From: Bacteroidales bacterium | GTDB taxonomy: Bacteria; Bacteroidota; Bacteroidia; Bacteroidales; UBA1402 | Length of the DNA stretch: 64,000 bases | Assembly: GCA_017380635.1 (NCBI GenBank) | Contig: JAFODP010000002.1 | Span: 124,001 to 188,000, forward strand | Direction: 5' to 3' | In this document: positions 20,740-28,762 of the stretch, piece after piece | Position numbering within the stretch: position 1 is the stretch's first letter | Layout: every line of letters starts with the position of its first letter | The notes under the pieces: generated by a model | Database searches by the model: none | Seen by the model: only the letters and a program-made list of their open reading frames with translations | What the model was told of the DNA's origin: nothing | Translations under genes and position numbers: made by a program

Positions 20740-21206
20740 GCTTGTTTGGATGCCTTTGTTTGTCTGTCGAAAAAGAAGTGCAAAAAGCGAAGCAGCAAAG
20801 ATCTGAGCAGTCCGCTTTTGGGCCAAAGTCGGCTGGCCAATGTCCAACGACAATTTGTCACCTCGATTACTTTGCCCGAAGGGCGCACGAGGGCCTGCAT
20901 TTTTCCTACCACCTCCTCGCGCAAACAAGTCTCCTTGGCTATATAAGAACCATCGCCCTGTATGCAAAGTTTGTCATTGTCTATGTGGATGATACGATGC
21001 AAAAGATGTTTTCCTTTGTAACGAAACAGTACCACGTCGCGCACGCGTAATTCTTCGGCACGACAAGGCGCCAGCACCACTTCGTCTTTTTGGTTGCGGA
21101 GCAGGGGAAACATCGAAACACCTTTCAGGCGGAAACGGACGCTTCTGCCGGCGGCAATTTCACTCTCCACCCAGGCAAAGAACATATCGTTGGGAATATT
21201 TTTCAT
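20736..21206 (-). CDS. S26-family signal-peptidase-like serine protease (Ser-His type)
   Basis: A 156-residue protein of the S24/S26 peptidase fold. The serine box is LKGVSMFPLL. The second box, VRDVVLFRYKGKHLLHRIIH, has His where bacterial signal peptidase I has Lys, as in the ER/archaeal (SEC11/SipW) subgroup. The end of the protein has a hydrophobic, basic segment (RLWPKSGLLRSLLLRFLHFFF) that may attach it to the membrane; no N-terminal membrane anchor is visible. The start at 21206 overlaps the HPrK-like gene's stop (ATGA). In this operon it is a candidate for cleaving a leader peptide. Confidence 0.82.
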   Translation of the reverse strand: MKNIPNDMFFAWVESEIAAGRSVRFRLKGVSMFPLLRNQKDEVVLAPCRAEELRVRDVVLFRYKGKHLLHRIIHIDNDKLCIQGDGSYIAKETCLREEVVGKMQALVRPSGKVIEVTNCRWTLASRLWPKSGLLRSLLLRFLHFFFDRQTKASKQA

Positions 21207-22066
21207 GCTTCGTTGGGGAAAATGCTTTGGCAAGAAAGTTGGGCGGCTTCGGCGTTGGGCAAGCAAGACAAATGGTAAAAACGCGTGCTCGAGAGCAAAT
21301 GGTTGATAAAACTTCCCACGTGGTCGTAGAGCTTATTGTCGTAGGCGAATTCCGGCGGACAAGAGGGATGAATGGCACCATAAGCCTGCAATACCGACAA
21401 CTTTTTGATGATGTTTTCGGGGCCTTGCGATAGTCTGACGCAAGCAGTCAGTTCGTGACGTTCGGCTTTGTAGCATGGCGTTTTTCCGCTCCAGGGGCTG
21501 CCGTAGGCCCAAACTTTTCCCTCTTCTATGCGGATGATGGGACTGTCGTCGTTGAGAAGCGTGGCGCCGGCAATGTGTTCGCGCCACAAACGCGTGTGTG
21601 TGCTTTTGCCTGTGCCGCTTTCGCCCAAAAACAGCACCGCTTTGCCTTGGTACAGAATGCAACTGCTATGAATGGTCACCGTGTGGTAGGGCAAGGTCAT
21701 CAGGCCAAAACCAAGCCATAAGGCAAAACGATACAAGTACACTTCCCACAGTCCATTCATCTGTACATCCTTGTCGCCATCCCGATGCCAAAGGCAAAAG
21801 GCTTCTTTGTCTTGAGGTTGAAGATGAAGCAGATAGCCTTCGTTGTAACGCCCAAAAATGCCATGCACATCTTCGTAATCGAAATGATACAAGGCTTGTT
21901 GCATGAGTGGCGCTGTCTGGCCTTCCACGAAACGGAAAAGCGGCTCCGATGTGTTGTCTTTGTCCAAAAGAAAAGGTTTGAAGCCGGCAATCTGCGATAC
22001 CATGCGGCAAATTTTGTCACCTTCCACGCCGAAGATGTGTCCTGCTACCGAATATTTTTGAATCAT
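21203..22066 (-). CDS. HPr-kinase-like P-loop protein
   Basis: A 287-residue protein with the C-terminal kinase fold of HPr kinase/phosphorylase. Walker A is GESGTGKST at about residue 152; the next conserved block is LLNDDSPIIR, then YGSPWSGKTPCY, a motif I associate with the HPrK-like proteins of RiPP and PqqD clusters. The N-terminal ~130 residues carry no recognised domain. Family precedent: a homologue in the paeninodin cluster phosphorylates a lasso peptide. The start 4 bases after the ABC transporter stop shows tight coupling. Confidence 0.82.
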   Translation of the reverse strand: MIQKYSVAGHIFGVEGDKICRMVSQIAGFKPFLLDKDNTSEPLFRFVEGQTAPLMQQALYHFDYEDVHGIFGRYNEGYLLHLQPQDKEAFCLWHRDGDKDVQMNGLWEVYLYRFALWLGFGLMTLPYHTVTIHSSCILYQGKAVLFLGESGTGKSTHTRLWREHIAGATLLNDDSPIIRIEEGKVWAYGSPWSGKTPCYKAERHELTACVRLSQGPENIIKKLSVLQAYGAIHPSCPPEFAYDNKLYDHVGSFINHLLSSTRFYHLSCLPNAEAAQLSCQSIFPNEA

Positions 22067-22069
22067 AAT

Positions 22070-23695
22070 TTAGTCTAAATGAATGATGCGGTCGCAATAA
22101 GACAAAGAACTGTCGCGATGCGCAATAGATAATATACAGAGTTTGGGATAGTCTTTTTTCAAGTTCGACAGGCAAAGATTGATGTCTTGTTCGCTTTGGT
22201 TGTCGAGGGCCGAGGTGGCTTCGTCGAGGAAGAGTACGGCGGCTTGTTTGTACAAAGCGCGTGCAATGCCGATGCGCTGTTTTTGTCCGCCCGAAAGTTT
22301 GGCGCCCGCTTCGCTCATGCGCGTGTGAATGCCCTCCGGCAAGCTTTCCAGCCATTGACCCAAGCCCACCTGAAAGACGATTTCTCTGACGCGCTCTTCG
22401 TCGATGTTTTGGCATCCCAGGGCAATGTTTTCGGCCAGGTTTCCGTTGAAAATGAAAACTTCCTGCGGCACGTAACCGATGCTTTTCATCCACGAGCTGC
22501 GATGCTGTCTGTCTAATACGACATCGTCTATTAGGATTTTTCCCGACAAGGGTTCCAGAAAACCGAGCAAGATATTGAACAGCGTCGATTTACCCGCACC
22601 GCTGGCGCCGCAAATGCCCACATATTCTCCCGGACGAATGCAAGCATTGAATTGGTTCAATACCAGATTGCCATCCGGATAAGCATAAGAAAGATCTTGT
22701 ATCTGAATAAGTTTTTCGAACTTTATTTCGTGCCAATCTTCCGCTTCGTTTTCGTTGTAGTTTTTCAAGCCATCTTCGATGGTGTCCAGGCAATGCGAAG
22801 CGTTCTGAATCTGGGTCCAAGACGATAGAATGTTTCTCAGCGCGGGCAAAAGACGAAAAGCGGCGATGGCGAAAACGCCCACCATCATGCTGATATCGCC
22901 TTGGGCAAACAATAGCAACAAGCACAGCCCAAGCACCACCGACAGTTCGGATAGAAACATGGGAAGTCGCATCAGGTTGTCCAGTTTGATGCGCGTCTGG
23001 CTAATTTTGTCCATGCCTTCCAGAAAGGACGCTTGTCGCGAGGCGAAGGCGCCGTTCACTTCCATGTCGATGTAGCCTCTGAAAGTGTCCATCACGATGC
23101 GCGCTTGTTCTCGCTTGACATTCAAATCGTCTTTGCCGTATTGTTGTACGCGTTTTCTTACCACCAAAAAATAAAGGCCCATAAAAGGAATGAAGGCCAA
23201 AAAGAGCAGCAAAACTAGTTTGCCTTTCCAGCAAAGCAAGGCGATAGTGATAAGCAGTACGAGCAAAATATCTCCGGCCATGCGGCAGATAGGCGCCAAC
23301 AAACTGTGGCTGAAGGCGTAGCAAATGGCGTTGATTTCGTGTCCCAACTTGTTGCTGCCATGTTCGCGGATAAACAATAATCCTCGCTGATAATAAGACG
23401 AAAACAAGTGAAAACTAAGCCTGCGGTAGAACGAGAGCAGACATTGGTTCTGATAACGCAAGAGGTAGGTGCCGAGCAGGTATTTCAACAACACCACGCC
23501 AAAGGCCAATAGGCAGAAAAACAGGGCCGCTTGTTTTTGGCTGTTTTCTTCGAGCAGAAAATACAGCACAGGCAAGAGCATCGCCAAACTTAGAAAGTTG
23601 AGCAAGGCATTAAAGAACACGCCCAAAGCCATCTTAAACAATTGTTTGCGTTCTTTTTCCTGCAAAAGTCGATAGATTCTGCCTAACATCGTCAT
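22070..23695 (-). CDS. ABC exporter (fused membrane and ATPase domains)
   Basis: A 541-residue half-transporter: six membrane segments (residues ~20-300) followed by an ATPase domain. Walker A is GICGASGAGKSTLFN, the signature LSGGQKQRIGIARAL, Walker B AVLFLDEATSALD and the H-loop SIAHRDSS. There is no N-terminal C39 peptidase domain, so any leader removal must come from another protein such as the adjacent S26 peptidase. It resembles the McjD/PglK/LapB-type exporters found in lasso-peptide and polysaccharide clusters. ATG at 23695 used; an ATG at 23689 is possible. Confidence 0.88.
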   Translation of the reverse strand: MTMLGRIYRLLQEKERKQLFKMALGVFFNALLNFLSLAMLLPVLYFLLEENSQKQAALFFCLLAFGVVLLKYLLGTYLLRYQNQCLLSFYRRLSFHLFSSYYQRGLLFIREHGSNKLGHEINAICYAFSHSLLAPICRMAGDILLVLLITIALLCWKGKLVLLLFLAFIPFMGLYFLVVRKRVQQYGKDDLNVKREQARIVMDTFRGYIDMEVNGAFASRQASFLEGMDKISQTRIKLDNLMRLPMFLSELSVVLGLCLLLLFAQGDISMMVGVFAIAAFRLLPALRNILSSWTQIQNASHCLDTIEDGLKNYNENEAEDWHEIKFEKLIQIQDLSYAYPDGNLVLNQFNACIRPGEYVGICGASGAGKSTLFNILLGFLEPLSGKILIDDVVLDRQHRSSWMKSIGYVPQEVFIFNGNLAENIALGCQNIDEERVREIVFQVGLGQWLESLPEGIHTRMSEAGAKLSGGQKQRIGIARALYKQAAVLFLDEATSALDNQSEQDINLCLSNLKKDYPKLCILSIAHRDSSLSYCDRIIHLD

Positions 23696-23701
23696 AGTCG
23701 T

Positions 23702-24805
23702 TTATCTGAAAATGCTCTCCGGTTTTTTGAGGTGAATCAAGAACGATTGCCAGAATTCATGCCAGAAACTTACCGAAATAATCTTGTGCTGCAGACGATT
23801 GCGATGAATCAGGCGACGAAGTTTGTAGATGAATATGGCCACTTTATTTTTGTGCGGGCAGTTGTTGACGTACAATGGATGAAGCATTTCGCCTATCATT
23901 TCCTGGGCAATGGCCTGCGCTTTTGGATTGTCTATCGGGATTTGGCAGCCTAAGTATTCGTTGCAAAGATACGTGAAGGCGCCGATGCCGTCGATGAGTT
24001 TTTGGTCTTTTACTTCCTTGGGTAGCTGCAAACTATATCGGCGCAGCAAGATGGCCCAGTCGCAAAGATGATGCAGGCTCAGTCCGGCACAATAATGTTG
24101 CGTGGCATGAAACGACAGGAACAAGGTGTTGAAAGCATTCGAAGGTCTGAGAATTTCTCCTTCGGCCAGCGCCACGGGTTCGGGTTGCATATTCTTGCGC
24201 AGCAACTCATTTATTCTACTGGCCGTTTGACTGCTTTTGACATTGAGAAAAGTTTTATGATTCTCGATGGGAACGCCTTGGTAAAAGAAATGGCTGTGCT
24301 TGTAATATTCTATGTCAACCTCTATTCCTTGCTCTTGCATAAGTCTGTCGGCTAGGGCGTTGGCTTCTTCGTGCGAGATGATGTCGGTGTTGGCCGAATA
24401 GGTAAAAATGTCGATGTCGCCGCCTTCGCGATGCGAAGGATTAGGGTAGAGCGTAGAAACGGCTAAACCTTTCATCACCATGGTTTGGATGTGATGCTGT
24501 GCATAAAAACGCGTAAGGCTGTCTATACAACGGCAGTAACGGAGATAAGTCTGTTCGTAACGTTCAACGTGCGCGGCCCAAGTGAGTTTGATGGCTTTGT
24601 CGGGTTGCAGATTCTTGGGCAAGTGGAGCAGCGCATCCCAAGCCAAGGCCATAACACCATGTTTACAAGCCAATTGAAAACAATTTCGCCAATCTTCCTG
24701 GCTGCCGTTTTCAAAAGGAAGTGTCGCTACTTCTTTTTCGTGCAAAGATGCGCTGAGCAATGCAAACAGCATTTGCTCTTGTTTGTTCGGGCTAAAAATC
24801 TTCAT
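23702..24805 (-). CDS. Nucleotidyltransferase family protein (NTP_transf_5-like)
   Basis: A 367-residue protein resembling the uncharacterised nucleotidyltransferase family found with lasso-peptide and polysaccharide clusters. The metal-binding motif is HREGGDIDIFTYS, with the preceding helix QTMVMKGLAVSTLYP; CAGLSLHHLCDWAILLRRY follows. Both catalytic Asp residues (DID) are present, so it may be active. The ATG at 24805 is preferred over the TTG at 24811. It begins 9 bases after the PqqD-like stop. Substrate unknown: it may modify a peptide or a small molecule. Confidence 0.82.
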   Translation of the reverse strand: MKIFSPNKQEQMLFALLSASLHEKEVATLPFENGSQEDWRNCFQLACKHGVMALAWDALLHLPKNLQPDKAIKLTWAAHVERYEQTYLRYCRCIDSLTRFYAQHHIQTMVMKGLAVSTLYPNPSHREGGDIDIFTYSANTDIISHEEANALADRLMQEQGIEVDIEYYKHSHFFYQGVPIENHKTFLNVKSSQTASRINELLRKNMQPEPVALAEGEILRPSNAFNTLFLSFHATQHYCAGLSLHHLCDWAILLRRYSLQLPKEVKDQKLIDGIGAFTYLCNEYLGCQIPIDNPKAQAIAQEMIGEMLHPLYVNNCPHKNKVAIFIYKLRRLIHRNRLQHKIISVSFWHEFWQSFLIHLKKPESIFR

Positions 24806-24814
24806 GAACAATCT

Positions 24815-25081
24815 TTATTCGATGATGCCACATTTTTGCAGGCCGCTTATCCATTTGGCGGCGTCTGTCAGGGCTTGTTCCTGGCTAATTTGGTAGGTGT
24901 CTACCAAAACTTTGGCAACATCTTCTGTTTCGAAATCCTTGCCTTGCAAAGCTTCGTAAAGGGTACGTGCCGATTCGTTGAGCGAGATGATTCTGGTCAT
25001 GCTCACTTGTTCGGTGCCTTGGTTTACCACGATGCATTCGCCGGCAATGTCGCGCAATTTATAGTTGTTATCGATTTTCAT
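24815..25081 (-). CDS. PqqD-like peptide chaperone (RRE domain)
   Basis: An 88-residue PqqD-family protein. The winged-helix fold is indicated by VVNQGTEQVSMTRIISLNESARTLYEAL, then DFETEDVAKVLVDTYQIS and a last helix KWISGLQKCGIIE. PqqD domains bind the leader of ribosomal peptides and present it to modifying enzymes. First gene of the operon, with a likely promoter directly upstream. No precursor peptide gene is seen between it and the GH63-like gene. Confidence 0.85.
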   Translation of the reverse strand: MKIDNNYKLRDIAGECIVVNQGTEQVSMTRIISLNESARTLYEALQGKDFETEDVAKVLVDTYQISQEQALTDAAKWISGLQKCGIIE

Positions 25082-25112
25082 AGCTTTTGTTGATGTTTGC
25101 GTTAAGAGGAAA

Positions 25113-25120
25113 CAAAGGTA
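25113..25120 (-). promoter_or_regulatory. Promoter -7 element of the PqqD/HPrK-like operon
   Basis: Reads TACCTTTG on the minus strand (TAnnTTTG), 32 bases upstream of the PqqD-like ATG. No clear -33 element is visible. Confidence 0.5.
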
Positions 25121-25152
25121 AGAAAAGTCTTCCGATAATTGATTAGTTGCTT

Positions 25153-26526
25153 TTAGAATTCAAGCACGCGTTCTCTGTTTTCTATCCAGGCAATCATGTT
25201 GATGACCAGATAATTCCAATTTTGAAAACCCGGGTTGATGATGCCTTCTCCGCTTTCGGGATGATAATATTCGTGCAACAGGCCGTTTTGCTGCAAGTCT
25301 TTGCCGTACAAAGCGATGGTTTTTTCGGCCAGCTGACGCGCTTGTTTGTCGTAACCATATTTTACCAATCCGCTGAATACCATATAATTGGAAATGCCCC
25401 AAATGGGCCCTTGCCAGTTGGACGGATTGTGTGTGGCTTTCAAGTTGTACATTTTCTCCCATTTGGCCAAAGTGCGGATGCCGTAGGGCGCCCAGAAACC
25501 ATCCTCGTCGAGTAGGTTTTCGCGGACCATTCTTTCGGCTTGTTCTTCGGTGGCCACGCCGGCCCAAAGCGCCATGAATCCCGACCACGAGCCAAGACGC
25601 TGTATCAGACAAGGATAATCGCGAGGCGCGCCCTGGTGCAGTACAAAGGGTTTCCCGAAAATAATTTCTGGTTTGCCCGTATAAGGAAGCAAGTTTAAAT
25701 CGACTGAATAATACATGCCGTCTTTTTCGTCCCAACAATGTTGGCGGATGGCTTGCAGCAAATCTTCGGCCCAAGTTTGATAAAGCTGGGCATCTTCTTT
25801 CAATTGTAGCAGCGAAGCAATATGGCTCATGGCTTGCAATTCTTTGTACATCATGCAATTCAGGTAGATGGATGCCGAGCTTTTCTTCGGACGGAAAAAG
25901 CTGGATGGATCGTTGTCGACACCGATGGCCAAGTCGTCTTGCCAATAGTAGAGGCCACTGGCCTGGTGACGATGATGTTCGTGGTAATTGGCCATGAAAG
26001 CCTGCATGCGATGAAAATCCTTGCGCAACCATTCGGCATCGTTTTGTTGTTGCTCGATGAGGAAGGCGGCGTGTTGTGCAATGCAAGGTTTGTGCATGTT
26101 GGTGGCGTAAATGTCGGCGGGCTTGATCTTGTCGGGATCGGTTTCGGCGTCCACCACCATGGGCATGTAGCCATCGTCGGGAGAAGTGTAGTGCAGGTAG
26201 TTGAGCACGCAGCCTTGTTCGTAGCGGGCGGCCTCGCTTCGCTCGGCCACGCCCCCGGCATCGGCCAAAATCTGACGCAGCGCCACATTGGCCCACCAGG
26301 AATCCCAGTCCCAAAGCACGGCGGCGTATTGCTTGCTGCCCGGCGCGATGTAGGGAAATTTGAAGGCTATGCCCGAAGGCTCGCGGTACATGTTTTCGAA
26401 ATCGCTGTAGATGTGCTCTTTGATGAGTTCGCGATACATTTTCTGTTGGCTTTTGCGAAAATCTTTCTGCGCCATCAGCGGCAGAGAAAAGAGCCAGAGA
26501 ATCAGGAGAAAAGAAGTTTTATTCAT
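25153..26526 (-). CDS. Secreted GH63/GH37-like (clan GH-G) glycoside hydrolase
   Basis: A 457-residue exported (alpha/alpha)6-barrel hydrolase. Signal peptide SFLLILWLFSLPLMAQ. Conserved blocks are WDWDSWWANVALRQ, the mid-domain YWQDDLAIGVDNDP, PSNWQGPIWGISNYM, and the C-terminal HEYYHPESGEG plus NPGFQNWN that carries a catalytic Glu in GH63/GH37 proteins. Probably releases glucose or mannose from alpha-linked oligosaccharides in the periplasm; exact substrate unknown. The ATG at 26526 is used since the signal peptide begins there. It ends 71 bases before the PqqD-like gene start. Confidence 0.85.
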   Translation of the reverse strand: MNKTSFLLILWLFSLPLMAQKDFRKSQQKMYRELIKEHIYSDFENMYREPSGIAFKFPYIAPGSKQYAAVLWDWDSWWANVALRQILADAGGVAERSEAARYEQGCVLNYLHYTSPDDGYMPMVVDAETDPDKIKPADIYATNMHKPCIAQHAAFLIEQQQNDAEWLRKDFHRMQAFMANYHEHHRHQASGLYYWQDDLAIGVDNDPSSFFRPKKSSASIYLNCMMYKELQAMSHIASLLQLKEDAQLYQTWAEDLLQAIRQHCWDEKDGMYYSVDLNLLPYTGKPEIIFGKPFVLHQGAPRDYPCLIQRLGSWSGFMALWAGVATEEQAERMVRENLLDEDGFWAPYGIRTLAKWEKMYNLKATHNPSNWQGPIWGISNYMVFSGLVKYGYDKQARQLAEKTIALYGKDLQQNGLLHEYYHPESGEGIINPGFQNWNYLVINMIAWIENRERVLEF

Positions 26527-26544
26527 GCGTTTGGAAGATTTCCG

Positions 26545-26552
26545 CAAAAATA
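26545..26552 (-). promoter_or_regulatory. Promoter -7 element for the GH63-like gene
   Basis: Reads TATTTTTG on the minus strand, 19 bases upstream of the ATG. The short leader and lack of a clear -33 keep confidence low. Confidence 0.4.
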
Positions 26553-26592
26553 GCAGATTATTTTGGCAACAGAATCTATTGTGTAAAAATAC

Positions 26593-26627
26593 TTCGGTCG
26601 GGACAGCCTCGCGCTGTCCCGACCGAA
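26593..26627 (-). terminator. Strong palindromic hairpin, terminator or REP-like element
   Basis: A perfect 15-bp GC-rich stem (26593-26607 with 26613-26627) and a 5-nt loop lie after the barrel gene's stop on the minus strand, followed by TATTTTT. It can act as terminator. Its unusual GC content in an AT-rich gap suggests a dispersed repeat. Confidence 0.7.
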
Positions 26628-26671
26628 CTCATAAATAGTGATAAATTAATGGTGATGAAAGAGAGATGTTC

Positions 26672-27175
26672 TTAGAAGTTGAAGGCAAGTCCGCATTTAA
26701 CATGATGCTTGCTCACACCGTCGTTGTAGCGCCAAAAGCCCAATTGGTATTCGTAACCGCCCTTGATGGTAAAGCGTCCGATATTCACACCGATGGCCGG
26801 ATTGACAAAGGCACGCAAACCAATGTTGGTCACGTCGATATACGAACCGGCTCTGAGCGAAATCACGGGGCTGGCCAGACAGTTGAGAAAGCTGAACTTG
26901 ACATCGGCAAACACGGGTGTCATCATGGTAGCATTGCTTTTGAGATTGGGCACATATTCGGCCGAGAAACCGGCGCCACCACCCACATAGAGACCATTGC
27001 CGAAAGCATAACCGTGCGAAGTGCTGAAATGCCAGATTTCGTGAATGTTGCAAGAAAGTTCCACATCGGCGCGATAACCTTCTTTATAATGGACACTCTT
27101 GGCGTTTTCGGCCTTCACAGAAGACATGCCAAACAAACAAGCCATACAGGCAAAAAGGATAAAATTTTTCTTCAT
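26672..27175 (-). CDS. Exported small beta-barrel-like protein
   Basis: A 167-residue protein with a signal peptide (MKKNFILFACMACLFGMSSVKA) and a body rich in alternating hydrophobic/polar strands with Gly-Tyr pairs (GNGLYVGGGAGFSAEY, FTIKGGYEYQLGFW), ending in Phe (LAFNF). This fits a small outer membrane beta-barrel. No family was recognised. It is the last of a three-gene minus-strand unit with the 63-residue and 109-residue proteins. Confidence 0.75.
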   Translation of the reverse strand: MKKNFILFACMACLFGMSSVKAENAKSVHYKEGYRADVELSCNIHEIWHFSTSHGYAFGNGLYVGGGAGFSAEYVPNLKSNATMMTPVFADVKFSFLNCLASPVISLRAGSYIDVTNIGLRAFVNPAIGVNIGRFTIKGGYEYQLGFWRYNDGVSKHHVKCGLAFNF

Positions 27176-27198
27176 TGATGTTAGTTGTTTTCTGATGA

Positions 27199-27390
27199 TT
27201 ATTCTTCGGTGGCGTCCTTCTTCTCTTCGAGAAAAGTATCTACAAATATGTCTTCGATTTTTTGGTACGTACCCACCACAGCGTCTTCCACAGACTGATA
27301 AGCGTCAACCACAGCATTTTCTATAGATTTATAGGTGTTCACTACTTTTTCTTCGATCTTGCCACCTTTCAGTTTGTATTCCTTGCTCAT
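27199..27390 (-). CDS. 63-residue helical repeat protein
   Basis: A small soluble protein made of three ~14-residue repeats: VVNTYKSIEN, VVDAYQSVED, VVGTYQKIED, ending in an acidic tail. It resembles a common uncharacterised gut-bacterial family with the pattern VVGxYKKIEDxFVDxFL. Probably an amphipathic helix that binds membranes or partner helices; function unknown. The ATG at 27390 overlaps the stop of the upstream exported protein gene (ATGA). Confidence 0.8.
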   Translation of the reverse strand: MSKEYKLKGGKIEEKVVNTYKSIENAVVDAYQSVEDAVVGTYQKIEDIFVDTFLEEKKDATEE

Positions 27391-27716
27391 TTTCCGATTT
27401 TTTTGGCGGCTTCTACTTTGGCTTTGGCTTCTTCCACACGCTGGTTGGCAGCTTCAAGTTCCTTTTGCATACGTTCTTTTTCGGCGGCCGTGCGCACAGA
27501 AGGTTTAGAAAGACGTTTTTGCTCTTCGAAGAAGGCCTTGGTTTCCAATTTGGTAGCCTGATAATTAGCCTTGTCGATTTGATGTTGCAACTTGGCGCTT
27601 TCTTTCATGTCGCGGAAAGCTCTTTTGAAAAATCCGTCTTTTTCTTCCGCATTCACATTAAGGCTGCATCCCAACGCGATGGTGGCGATGCCAAGGGTTT
27701 TCATCAATTTGTTCAT
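27387..27716 (-). CDS. Exported coiled-coil small protein
   Basis: A 109-residue protein with signal peptide (KTLGIATIALGCSLNVNA) and a charged helical body (FFKRAFRDMKESAKLQHQI, then AEKERMQKELEAANQRVEEA) typical of a coiled coil. The ATG at 27716 is chosen because the signal peptide follows at once. First gene of the three-gene unit. Function unknown. Confidence 0.75.
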   Translation of the reverse strand: MNKLMKTLGIATIALGCSLNVNAEEKDGFFKRAFRDMKESAKLQHQIDKANYQATKLETKAFFEEQKRLSKPSVRTAAEKERMQKELEAANQRVEEAKAKVEAAKKIGK

Positions 27717-27767
27717 TGTTGTCGTATTTAAAAAGTTAATAAATGATCGTGATGAATTTTCACGCTG

Positions 27768-27775
27768 CAAAAGTA
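27768..27775 (-). promoter_or_regulatory. Promoter -7 element for the three small genes
   Basis: Reads TACTTTTG on the minus strand, 52 bases before the ATG at 27716. Confidence 0.45.
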
Positions 27776-27872
27776 TGGTGGAATTCTCAGATAGATTTGT
27801 CGATATTTCCCGTGAATTGGTATATATTTCCGAAGATTGCTTTTTTGCTGCTTGTTTTTGCGATTTTAAGAG

Positions 27873-27880
27873 TATTTTTG
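27873..27880 (+). promoter_or_regulatory. Promoter -7 element for the AraC pair
   Basis: TATTTTTG (TAnnTTTG), with CTTG at 27851-27854 as a weak -33. It is very close to the ATG at 27896, implying a very short leader. Confidence 0.4.
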
Positions 27881-27895
27881 CGAAAAAATTACAGA

Positions 27896-28762
27896 ATGGA
27901 GATACCATATTTCGATTGGAGAGAATCCTTGAACCACCGCGTGGCTGAAAACCGACGCATTGGCGACGATCTTATTATATTGGATTCGGACGATTCTATC
28001 CATGCCATGAACCATCCGCGTAAAGTGGAGGTTTCAACCTTTATATTAGTAGAAAAGGGCGAGAGTCGTGTGCTGATAGATGGCAAGGAATATCGTTTGC
28101 AGGCGCCATGCATTGCGGTGGTGATGCCCAACCAAACTTATCATTTGCTGGAAGTATCTGCCGATATGAGCTTTCGCGCTGTTATCATGTCGCGCCGTTT
28201 CACCGATGCTTTGTTTGGCATGTATCATCAGTCGCATCAATTGTACCGCATGATAGAGGAGAATCCGATTATCGATGTCAGCAGCGACAAAGTTTCTTTT
28301 CATACTTTTTTCAAGATATTGCAACAAAGCGTGGCTGTGACGCACAATCCCATGCGATTGGAATCGGCCAAGCATCTGACGCTTTCCATGTTGTATCATT
28401 ATGCGCGTCGTTTGGAAGGTGTGGATGCAGCTAAACGAAAGAAAGATTTGGTGTATGAACGCTTTTGTGAAGAGGCGCGAAAGTTCTTTCCCACGCAGCA
28501 TCATTTGTTGTTTTATGCGGCCCGTCTGGGCGTGAGCGGAAAATATCTTACCGAAGTATGCAAGGAAAAATGCGGCAAAACTGCTGCCGACTATATTGAT
28601 GCGTTGCTTTTGACGGAATGTCAGGCCTTATTGCTTTCTACCGATTTGACTGTCAATCAGATTGCGCGTCGATTGCATTTTCCTTCGCCCTCGGTGTTCG
28701 GCAAATTTTTCAAACGTCTTTGTGGCATGACGCCCACGCAATATAGGGAGGAAACAAGATGA
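27896..28762 (+). CDS. AraC-family transcription regulator 1
   Basis: A 288-residue regulator with an N-terminal cupin-like domain (VEVSTFILVEKGESRVLIDG, then APCIAVVMPNQTYHLLE) and a C-terminal AraC double helix-turn-helix (LFYAARLGVSGKYLTEVC and LTVNQIARRLHFPSPSVFGK, ending GMTPTQYREE). The ATG at 27896 gives the normal start of these proteins; the open frame runs further up but the extra residues are hydrophobic junk-like sequence. TATTTTTG at 27873-27880 may be the -7 element. The stop overlaps the next AraC gene. Confidence 0.9.
   Translation: MEIPYFDWRESLNHRVAENRRIGDDLIILDSDDSIHAMNHPRKVEVSTFILVEKGESRVLIDGKEYRLQAPCIAVVMPNQTYHLLEVSADMSFRAVIMSRRFTDALFGMYHQSHQLYRMIEENPIIDVSSDKVSFHTFFKILQQSVAVTHNPMRLESAKHLTLSMLYHYARRLEGVDAAKRKKDLVYERFCEEARKFFPTQHHLLFYAARLGVSGKYLTEVCKEKCGKTAADYIDALLLTECQALLLSTDLTVNQIARRLHFPSPSVFGKFFKRLCGMTPTQYREETR

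Noticed and set aside
19906-25081. A standard lasso-peptide biosynthesis cluster
   Set aside because: No asparagine-synthetase-like cyclase, no transglutaminase-like leader peptidase and no precursor gene were seen, so only a RiPP-like label is supported.
25160-26314. A 384-residue overlapping frame on the minus strand in the GH63-like gene
   Set aside because: It is an out-of-frame shadow full of Arg, His and Ser; the GH63 frame has clear motifs.
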